NCBI GenBank assembly: GCA_949841245.1
Contig: CATKYT010000001.1
Location: forward strand, 74,906 to 108,835
Reading direction: 5' to 3'
Length of the DNA: 33,930 bases
Source of the DNA: an uncultured Eubacteriales bacterium
Lineage (GTDB): Bacteria; Bacillota; Clostridia; Christensenellales; UBA1242
In this document: piece by piece, positions 1-12,000 of the stretch
Position numbering within the stretch: position 1 is the stretch's first letter
Layout: every line of letters begins with the position of its first letter
Made by a program: the position numbers and the translations under genes
Notes under the pieces: generated by a model
The model's database searches: none
Seen by the model: the letters and a program-made list of their open reading frames with translations, nothing else
What the model was told of the DNA's origin: nothing

Positions 1-1
1 T

Positions 2-3000
2 TCTTCGCTTAAAGTTTTTGAAACTTTGGATGCAGAAACTCCTGATGTGGAATTTGTCAACGGTGGACCAAACTTTTCAGTTATAAATGGTGGAACAATT
101 CAGTTTAAATTTACTTCGTCAAGCAATTACACTCTTTCAAACATAAACAATTCAAATTTACAACTTTATTCTTTGACAGGTGATTTGAGTAAAGTTAGTT
201 TGAAATTGGAAGTGTCAAACACAGGTGACGAAGCATTCGAAAATGCGTTCAACAACAATAACACCAACTTTTTAAGTGCAACTTATAATCCAAATGGAAC
301 TGTTTCAATTTTATATACATATGCACCTGATGACGGCAAGAATTTGTTGGCTGGGCATTATGAAGTAATTTTGGTTTGTGAAGATGTTGCTTATGAAATA
401 AGTTATGATGCAGTTTTCACCAATTCAACAAAAGACCTTTCAGTAAACAGTTTAGATAATGATGAAGTAAATTCAGGGATTTTGATTTCCATCAATGGCA
501 CAACCAATTTAGACAATGTTCAGCCACAGACATTTGGCGGTTTAAGTTATCAACAAAAAGTGAACCTTAAAGCGCAATTAGGGGAAAAGTCATATGGATA
601 CACATTTGTTGGTTGGCAAATTGGCGAAAGAATTTTCATGGATTTGCCAAGTGAATTTACATTTGATTTTGCTTCATATTACAATCAATATGGCACTGAA
701 CGCACACTTGTTGTGAAAGCAATTTATTTAAGACGAACAGTCAACATTTCTTTGGCAAACATGGCAAAAGTTGAAAGTGCTCGTGGAAATTCAACTTTAA
801 ATTGCGTGGAGATTGACTTACTTCTTAACGGACAAACTGGATTTAATCAAGATTACATCTTCTCTAAAAAGAGTGGGCAAGAAATCAACTTTAATTTTGT
901 TAAACAAAATGGTGGAGTTGCCAATGCTTACTATTTCTCAGGTTTTGAACTCTGTTATTTAAGTGGAAGTGAATATGTTACTGTTGGCGGAGATTCGGTT
1001 TCAGAAAGTTTAAACAACGCTTCAAATTCCAACAATTTCAACATCATTGATGTTTTAAATTCTCATATGGAAATTGACGGCACTGTAACGCGTTATTACA
1101 TTATGCCTGTTTTGACACAAAAAGAAATTGAAATTTATGTTCATGCCGGAACAGGAGATGCCGAAAATGAATATGGAGACAATAAATTTGGCTCTGTAAG
1201 CGGAAACTATGGAGAAATGGTTGGTTTTGATGTAAATAATCAATATTTCAGCCAATATTTCAAAATTGATGACGAAAAAGTTTATTATTCAACAAACAAA
1301 ACAGAAATTGATCTTAATAACACTGATGGCTTTAAAGGATATATGTATTTAAACGGCACACAAACAGGTGTGCAAAGAATCATCAATCCTGCCTTGCTTT
1401 ATACTCAAAGAATTGGTTACTATGTTCCAAACTTTACAGGTTTCTGGTCGGCAACAAGTGAAACTTCTGGCAGAACTTTCTCTCTTGCAGGAAACAGCCT
1501 TGTTCTTTCAAATTACTTTACAAACACACCAAACGAAAGCAAGGTTAAAATTCATGTCTATCGTGCATGGGAAGCTTTCAATTATTACATTAATTTCAAT
1601 ATATCAAAAGAAAATGGAAGTGTTGTCGATGGAAGTTCGCTGGCATCAGTTTTGGCAACTTATGACCGCAGTGTTGACAATTCCAAAATATTAAGCAAAA
1701 ATCAAATTACAAAAACGGGTTATGCTTTTGACGGATGGTATTACTCAAAACCAGATGGCACAACAGTTAAAATTTTTGATGCTGATGCAAACTTGGTGGA
1801 CAATGTTGTTTTGTTTAACGAACTTGGTGAATATAAAAACACCAGCAATGTGGAACTGTTTGCTCATTTTGAAACTTTAAATTACAATGTCAGAATTTTT
1901 GTAAACGGAGCAACCGAAGTTGAAGGTAACGACATCAGCACACAAGAAAATTATTTAGAATTTGCTTACTTGTTTGAAGATGTTGTCTATGATTCTCGCT
2001 TTGTAAACGCTTCTGGAATTAAACTTTTTGATTTGCTTAAAAATTTAAGAATGACAAGAAACGGATTTGATTTTGCAGGACTTTATGCCACAAGTGGCGG
2101 AAAGGTGCAAATGATTTCCGAAAATACAATCTTTGATGCCAATATTTTGTCTGTAAATTTAAACAATGAAAATGCTTTGGATTTGTTTGTGATGTGGAAG
2201 TTTAAAGAAGACAGCCTTAATTTTGGTTTTGTCAATGACAACTTCGACAACAGAACTTATAATCCAACTGCAATTAATCAAACAGTTTATCTTGCAGAGA
2301 TTTTGAAAGATAATTTGAATTTGACTGGTTTTGATGTTTCAGTGGATGAAAGTGGGACACAATTTACATTCAAACTGATCGGCGTTGACAGTGTAAAGTT
2401 GACTTTAACTCTTTCTTCTAATGATGCTGAAACAACATTGGAACAACTTGGCGAAAAAGTTATGGCTTATTTTGTGGTTAATTCAGCCAAAAATTATGTT
2501 GTAAACTTTAATGTTCATGTTGAAGACAATGCAAATTATTTGGCACTTGGCAGTCTGTTTAATGAAACATATTCTCTTTATTTAAATGTTGCTAAGGCAG
2601 GTGTTGGTTTTAATTTAACAAAATCACAAGAAAAACAAAATAAACTTATCAATGTTAAATCAATTATTAAACCTTATGTGACTTCTGAAATTTTTGAAGC
2701 AGTCAATTCTAAAAATGATTTTGAAGAAATCATGAAAGCACTTGGAGAAAAATATTTAATCCGTGCCGAAGAATTGGACACAAAAGAAAAAATTGAAGAC
2801 ATGTTATATCGTTATTTGATGTATAAGTATTACAATTTATCAATGTCAAATGATGAAACATCCCATGTGAAATTTAAAAGTGATTATGAATATTACGACT
2901 TTGAAGAAACTTATTTTGACATAAACGAACATCACGAATACATCTATAAATCAATTATTGATAACATTGTAAATTCACTTAATTTCTTTGTTAACTATGA

Positions 3001-6000
3001 TTATTCAAATTTTGCTGACATTTTGGAAGTGGACAAATATAATGGAAACTTAACTTTAAACACTCCTGAACTTTCAATAGACAGAATTATGTTTGCATCT
3101 TCCAACACGAATGTTTTAACTCCAAAAGCAAACGCAGTTATGAGAATCTATGTTTCCGAAATTGTAAGTGGAAGTTTGGCAAATTACAACTTCTATTCTG
3201 ATGAAAATGGAAATTATATAAATTATAATGAATTTGTTTTTGTTATGCCAGAAGCGTTAAAAATTACGAATTTTGGCGCAAAAAACAGTTATTTTGAACC
3301 AAATTTAACAAGAAAATCTATTAATTGGGCGACAAAACAATCAATTGAATATAAAGATGAAACCTATTATTTAGCTGACAACTTAAATTCAAACATTTAT
3401 GTAAAAGCATCACTTTACACTTCAAATGCTGGCATGTCTGACAAAGATGTTGTTTTCAGTTATACGGACAAAACAAACTTTTTATATTTTTCGAGTGCGT
3501 TTTTGATTATGGAAAAAGATGGTGCTTATGTCGATGTTTCCAATTATTATAAATTGGTTATGGATGAAGCAGACACATACTCAATTTTGTCTGTGGCTGG
3601 TGTGGCTAAAGTGAACTTGAATGCCACATATCTGACTTTGGAAAATGGGCAACCAGTAAGGGGTAATTTGGACGACTTAGAAAATTACAATCTTCTTTCT
3701 TTGCTTTCTCTTACTTCTGTGTCTTATGCTTATAAATATGATGAAACAAATGTGGTAAAAGGAACGCTTAGCGGTGCTGATTTAAAACTTGGTGACAACA
3801 ACATTGAAGTTCCAAGTTCGGAAGATGCAAGTGTGCTGGTTCCTGTTACAATTTGCGTGATTGAACAAAATAATGACAACTCAATTTCAGTTTATTTAAA
3901 CCGTTGGGTGACCAAAGCAGAATTTGCAATTAACCAAACAAAAATAGACAACTTTGCTTTATATGAATGGTGTTTAAATGAAAACCGCACTTACAGTGTA
4001 AATGGAACAATGGAATCAAGAAATTCTGTCACTGTTGTGCCAACTTTTGATGGACAAACTAACAATGAAGATGTTGGCTCTGCTTCAAAAGTTTTTGCAG
4101 TTGATGTCAATTCAGAAAATGGTTTAAGCACAACTGAAATTTGTGCAGTGTTTACTGACCTTGTGTATGTTGCTTATGATTACAATCTTCCTGAGCAATT
4201 AATTTCCAATTTGGCACTAGCAAGCGGAACAAATCTTAAAATTGATGCTTCCACTCTTGCTGACCTTAGAAACAGTTATCCAAAAGATATAACTGGTGTT
4301 GGTGGACTTGTGCTTGGAGATGTAACAATCTCATCTGACGGAAAAAATTTCCTTGCTCCATCAGAATTTTTCACAGGTGATGAAAACGAAAGTGTGTTTA
4401 AAGGTAAGACTGGCAATTCTCATGCTGCATTAACCGTTAAATCAATTTGGACAATTTCCGAACTTACTGCAACTCAAACTATAAACAGTTTGGACATTGC
4501 TGTTCAATCACTTCGAAATCTTGATGCGTCTGATGTTGTTTCAATAAGTGCAAATGAAAATTTGTATGATTTCATTTACAATTGGCAACGCGAAATTGGG
4601 GGAACTTGGACTGATTTAGAAACTGAAAAACCAGAAGTTTTAAGTTTTGTCACTGGCGGAACAGTTAAAGACAGCGGAAATTACAGATTGACCATAAGTG
4701 TAAAAACAAAAGACATTTTAAATGGCTATGTTGAAGATAAAACTTTATCTCAAACTTTTGATTTTGAAATAAACTTTAAAAAACATTTGGTTACAAACAT
4801 TCAGTTGCCAACAAATCTGACAGATGTGTACACATCATCTGATTTACTTTTGACCAACAGTTCAAAAACTTCGGTTACACTTTCTTATAAACAGTGGAAT
4901 AATTCAACAGGAAATTATGACCAAGCAATTCAAACTTCTGTGCAAAACTTTTTGACAAAAGGTTCTTTGGAATTTTCAATAAGATATTTTGCAGATGCTG
5001 AAAGCACAGGCGAAGAAGTTTTTGAAATGTTAAATGCGGGAAGATATGTTTTTGCTGTTGTCGCAAATCCTGACATTTTCCAATTGGATGCAAGCATGGC
5101 ACAAACTTATGAGTTTGATTATGTTGTAACTCCATATGAAATTGATTTGTCTGAAATTGGTTCACTTTCTTGGTCTAAGACTTTCTTTAATGCTGACCCT
5201 GCTCTTGAAATTATGCATTCATATGGCAACGATGCTTTGACTTTGAAATTTGAAAGAGAAGCAGGTGAAAGAACAACTTATACTGATGCTTCTGGAAACA
5301 AAGTTAATTTGTATAAAGTTTGGCTTTCTTCTGTTTTAAATGTAAACTTAAACAACTATGTGTTTAAATTTAATGGAACTTTAATCGACCTTAATGAAAA
5401 TCAAAAATTGCCTGTTGGCAATTTCACCATCAATGCAAGTGGGGCATTGTCAATTTCTTACGAAATTACAGACTTTTTGCCAAAGAATTTGACAGAAACA
5501 TACAGTGGTGGAGTTTACACTGTTGAATTTGACGAAGAAGGAAACTTTGTAATTAATTTAAATGGTGTTGCAGTTTACACAATCAAACCTGTCTTGTTTG
5601 ACAATTTGAAAGGTCAAGTTGTTGGAGAACATTACGAAATTTTGAAAGGCGAACTTCAAAATATTTCGGCTTATTTTGCTTCCAGCAGTCATACTTTTGA
5701 AAATGGAGTGTCAAATGCATCCACATATTTTTACCAGTTTGCAGTAGGGGATTTCGGAAGAAATTATTCCACTGTGGAATTTGATGGTTCTTATTCATTT
5801 GTAATCAACAGACAAAACATTGATGTTTCAAGCATGAACAAAATCAGCAAAACTTTTGACAACACAAATTTTGCTTATATAGATTTAGATGGAAACATTA
5901 TTAAAGATTTGACAAATCATGCTGGCGTTTATTTAACTGCAACTTTTTCAACAATCCATGCAGGGAATGACATTTCAGTTAGTTTGGAATTAAACTATAA

Positions 6001-9000
6001 CGGCGAGTATCCTGAATCATATTTGGCAAATTATACTCTTTCTGCAAGAACAACGACAGGCAATATTGAAAAAGTTGATGCCAAATTGACAATTAATTTG
6101 AATAACACTTTAAATGAAAGCAACTTTGTTTATGGCAATGTTTCCACAAACAATTTGTCTTTGCTTGTGGATGCGGACAAACCAGTTGATCTTGAAATTA
6201 ATGGTATAAACCACACTGACTGGCTTGACAATTTGTATTGCACTTTGATTTATAATGTTGAAGATGAGAATGTCAATTCAAATGGAAACATCTATGCAGG
6301 AAGTCATGTTTTAACTGCAACTAACAGTTTGTTTAATGACTTCAACATTACATATATTTATGGTGCTGAATTTACAATAACAGCATATCAATTTGAATAT
6401 AACATACCTTCAAATTTGTTTATTGAAAACACAATAAATAAAGTCAAAGATGTATACACCACTTCAATTGCAGTTTCTGGTCTTAATGAAACAATAGATT
6501 TGCAGTTTGAGATTGATGATGAAAACTTGGTGTTGAATGATGACGGAACAGCACAAAATGCTGGCAATTATCATTTGGCACTTATTGGAAATGGATTGTA
6601 TGCAAATGACAGCATTCAAGTGACAATTCCAAACCTTGAAACAAACAAAGGAATGACAATCGTTGCAGAAACCAATGTACTTTATTTGGTTGTCGATGAC
6701 ATTAGTGATTTATCACAATATTTCAACAACAAAAACTATCAACTGCAACTTTTGCTTGAAGATGGAAAATATGTTTTGCAAGTGACTTCTGATGACGCAA
6801 GTTTTGTTACAAGAAAACTTGCCACACATTTACAGAATTCTGCTGGAACAACTGTCGATGTTGCAGACATCTCTGATGTTACACTGAGTTTAAATTTAAC
6901 AGCCAAAGATGCTGGGAAATATAACTTAAACATCACATTTACTGGCTCTAACATTTTATATACAAACTTTATTTGTCAACAGTTCTTTACAGTGGAAAAA
7001 ATTGCTATTGATGTGGAAAGTGCATCATTTAAACAATTACTTAAAAAACAATATGATGGAACATACACCAAATCAATTAGTGAATTTGATGAAAAATTGG
7101 TGGGAACAAATGTAACAATTTTGGCAAACTTCAACAATGACCCAAATGCCGGAGTAAAGGATGTTACACTTTCATTGCAGGGCAGTGACAGTCAAAATTA
7201 TGAACTTAAATTTAAAGACGAAACCAACAAAGTTTCTGGAGAAATATTGAAAGCAGATGCTTTAATCAAGTTTGTTCATGAATATATCTATGGCGACCTT
7301 TCAACAAGCAAAAATGCAGACAACTTTGGTGTGCTTTTCGATGTTGTGCTTTCAAGTGACCCAAGTATTAAGATTACACAATACACTGTTTCTTCCTTTA
7401 ATGTTTTAAATCCAATTACAAGCGGAATTTATTTGTGTGTTGGAAATTATAAATTAAACCTTGAAATTAGTGCAATAAATTACAACATTAATTTCGAAAG
7501 TTCTGACATTGGGTCAGACAGCAATCTTGACATTCGAATTGTAGTAAACAAATTTGAAACGGATTTAGTGTTTAACAGAAATGGTGAGATTTCAGCACCA
7601 TATATGTCAGATGACACATTGACAGCAAGATTTGACTATTTCGGCATTTCAAGTTTAAATGAACAATATACTGTTTCTGTTGAAAGAGAAGCAAATGAAA
7701 ATGGCTCTCTGTTGGATGTTGGTTTTTACAGAGTGAAAACAGGAAACTATACAGATAAAAGCGGAAACTATTTGTTCAATGTTGTGGACAACAGTGAAAA
7801 AGGTGCATATCAAATCACAATTTCTACTGAAACACAATATTTGTTGTTGGCAGAAAATGGCAATCAAGTAAATGCTGAAAATGTTGTTGACACAATTACA
7901 AATGCTTATGCTGGTGTTCAGTTTGACACAATTTCTGTTGAATATTCAGACGAATTGGGATATTATTTACAAATTTCCAACAGTTTGAATGACAGTGATG
8001 AAAAAATTGTTAAGCAACTTGCATTTTACACTTTTGATGAAACTGCAAATGTATACACCAAAACTGCAATCAATGTTGCAAACCTTAATGTTGAACTTGC
8101 TTTCTATTCTTCATTTGTAAAAAATGTTGGAAGATATGGAATTTATGCACTGGTAAGTGCATCAGGAAACTATCAAATCCAAGTTGGAAAAAGCGGAGAA
8201 ACAATTTGTTTCACACTTGCTTTGACTGAAAGAATTTTGACTTTTAAAGATTCTGTTTTGCAAAAAACATTTGACAACAAACCTGCAACAATGACATATC
8301 AGGGCTATGCTCAGTTAAATAATGTTGTAAATGGTGCAATTGAAAATGATGACTTAGGTCTTTTGGTGGAATTTTATGATGGTGCAAATCTTGCTGTTCA
8401 CACAAAGACGGGACTTACTGTTAAGGCAACTTTGACAAAACCAAATGGAAGTTCAATTTCTTTGGCGAATTATAAACTTGAAGGTTTGTCAAGTGATGGC
8501 ACAGTTGTTGGCGTGACAGGAAGCATTCTTCGTGCAGGTCTTACAGTTGTGATTGATACTCAAAAATTTGTCTATGGACAAATTGTTCAAACGGGTGGAA
8601 CAAACACCAACTTAAATGATTTGGGTTTGACATATTCTTGCGAAACAGACTTTGAGTATAATGAGAATTTAACTCTTGATTTTGCTTTGACTTTGCCAAA
8701 TGGTGTGAACGACTTTTCTTCTGCAAGGCTTTTGAAAGCAGGAAATTACAATTTGACTATGACCTGCAATTTTGCAGACTTTGAAATTTCCACTGTTGTT
8801 TTAAATGGCACAACAATTGCTTACAGCGAACCTCTTTATATACCAATGAAAGTGGAAAGAAAGATGTTGACTGTAAGATCGCTTACTTCACAAACTTTGT
8901 CAGAAATTTTGACAAAGGCTTATGATGGCACAAAAGAAATAAACATTGCAGGGCTTATCGGGCTTAATGGAATTGAAACGGATGATGTAGTTTTATTGGC

Positions 9001-12000
9001 TGGTGCAGAGTTTGAAACTGCTCATATAGGGTCAACAGTTTTTGTAAACTTCTTGCTTGTAGAAACAGGAGATTTTGCAAATTACACTGTGTCACAAGCA
9101 ATTGGAAGCATTACACCAATAATAATTAATGTTTCTTACAATGACAACACTCCAAGTGGAATTACTGCCACATCTCCAACAAAACGAATTTCTGAAATAA
9201 AATTCCCATTGTCAGGAACAAATTTGACAACCAATTCCAATGATGCTTCAACATCATCGACAGCGAATTTCCCATCAACCTTGGGTGGTTGGGAAGGACA
9301 CTATTTACTTGGTTGGCAAATGATTTTTGAAAATGTTGAAATCACAAGCGATGAATATCTTTTCTTGAAAAATTATGGAAGTTATGATTCAGCAACAAAG
9401 ATGTTTACAGTTTCAATTGACAATGATGTTCGTTCAGTAAACTTCCTTAATGCACTTTTAAATGAATCAGATGGTTTGTTTGCAAATACTTATTTCTATA
9501 AAGGTAAAGCAAATGTAGATGTCACATTTAATGCTGTTTGGGATGTTTTAAAATATAATGTTTCCATTAAAGTTACAGACAGAGATGGAAGTGTAAACAG
9601 TGGACTTGGCAGTTTTGATGTTGTTGTCACAGATGAAAACGGACAGACAACTTACAACGCTCTTACAAATCAAACTATTTCTGTTGCACACGGTGCAAGC
9701 ATAACAATTACTGCAAACGCCAATGAACATTGCATTTTCAACAACATTTACAACAGAACTGACAATGTTACTTCCAACTTTGCAAACACTTACACATTGG
9801 ACGATGTCAAGAAAAATTATGAAATTTGGGCAAGTTTCACAGTTGATGAAGTGACGGTTGTTTTGGACTTGTCAGAATTCCAAGATGACATTACAATTTC
9901 TGGTGGAAGGGGATTAAATTTCACAAAGCAACAAAATGTGTTTACTGCAAAAGTGGATTATTTAAGTTTTGAAAAGTTGAAATTCAGCAATCTTCCAAAC
10001 ATTGCAAATGCAACATTTAACCTTAAAGGTTGGACCGATGGAATAACCGTTGTTTTAAAAGAAAATTTTGCAACCACAGATTTAAACAGTTTACTTCCAA
10101 GTGGAAACACTTTGACTTTGTATGCTGAGTTTACAGTTGCAATAACTTTAAACTATAATGACGGAATGACAACTTCAAAAATTGTCAGCCTTGATTATGG
10201 TGAAAAATATTATTCAGATGCTTTAATCTCTACATCGCCAACAAGAGAAGGTTATGACTTTTCAGGTTGGTTTGTGGGAGAAACGCTTATTGACGAAAAC
10301 ACAGTCATAGCAGATGCTAAGGCTCACACAATTACAGCAAATTGGACAATTAAAAAATATAACATTTCGCTGACAGCACAAAATTCAACAATTGAAAGCG
10401 AAAAATTGGCACAAAATGGAAATATTTACACAGCAAATCTGGAATTTTCTTCCAATTTAACATTCACTGTTTTTGCTGACATTGGTTATGAAATTTCCGA
10501 AAGTGGTTGGGCAAAAGAATTCACTGTTATTTCTTACAGCAAAACACAAGCAACAGTTGTTTTGGTTGTTCCTGCAAATGATGTTGATTTCACCATTCCA
10601 ACATTGCCACTTTCCAATCATGTTACACTTTCTTGGAACGGAAATGTAGACAATATTGTCATTAAAAATGAAACTGACAATAAAGTGCTTACACTTGACC
10701 AATTCAATAAGTTTAACATTGAAACCGGAAAAGTTGTCAGCATCGTTATCAATCCAGAAGTGGGTTACACTTTGACTGAAAACATAATTTTCAGCAAACA
10801 AGTTGATTACACAACAAAACTTGAAAAAGGTGTTCTGACTTTGACAATTTCCAGCATTCCAGATGACATGGAAATGGAATTTGAAGTGGTTGAAGGCATT
10901 AATCAAGTTACTTTCAAACTTGGAAATGATTTAGATGCTTATGACACATTAAACATCTTAGGACGCAATTATAATGCAGACGATTTTGTTGATGGTAAAA
11001 TTGTCGTTGATGTTTACACAAACACAGAGCTCAATGTAACTGTTAAGTTCAATCATGGTTTCATTGGTGATGGATGTGTCAGTGCAAGATATGACATAGG
11101 AAACTTAAATCAACAAACTGTTGACGGAATTAATGTCATGACATTCGATGTTACATCAATTGCTGGTGATGGCGAAGTCAGCATTTCCACCAAACGATTG
11201 ACTTATAATGTCAACCTTGAAATTGTTGCTTATGATGGCAATGGAAATGTAATGACAACAACATTAAACAATGCAGAAATTGATGGCTATGGAAAAACAG
11301 CAACTGGCATTGTGTTTGGAGATACAGTTACCTTGAAATTAAAACATAGAGAAAGCGATTTCAGTTTTGTAGGATTTGCTGACTCTATGACCAATGGCGA
11401 TTACAACATTCTTTCAAATGCAGAAAGTTTTGTTTATGCTGTTTTGAATGATGTCACAGTTTATGCTGTGTTCTCAACAAGGACATATTATTTGTCATTT
11501 GATGTTGCAGAATATTATCGCATAGAACATACTTTAAACAATCAACTTGCTTATGATGTTTACAACAAGTTTGAAACAAACCAATTGCCAAATGAAACAA
11601 TTACAGATTTGTCAGGAAAGACAATTTCAACAGCAGAAATTAAACTTGGCATGACAGTAACAGTAATGTTTAAACCAATTGATGGTTTCAGATATTATGG
11701 GCTTGGAATTATGGAAAACAACATATTTAAGCCTGTGGAAGCGACAGAACATTACATAGACGGAAAAGTTGAAATTACTATTTCCAGCAAAAACATAGGA
11801 AGTCTTGTTGGCAACGGAAGTGATGTTGTAAACTTAATGTTTTTGGTTTCATCATATGAAATATCTCTTGATATTGGAAGTTACATCTATATTGATGGCG
11901 ACATTGAAGATGATGTTTATAATCCACATACAGGACAAATCTTGCTTCAAGACAGTGAAGGTAACTTGGCAAATGAACAAGGCTATGTTGCAGGAACAAG

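Noticed and set aside
26..28. TTG as the start codon of the giant surface gene
   Set aside because: The frame is open upstream to base 2 and no Shine-Dalgarno or signal peptide follows it; it is an internal Leu codon of a gene that begins before the window.
10457..10906. 149-residue minus-strand ORF opposite the giant gene
   Set aside because: It lies wholly inside the coding frame of the InlB-like section, has an odd Cys/Asn/Phe-rich composition, no RBS and no recognisable domain. It is a shadow of low-stop antisense codons.
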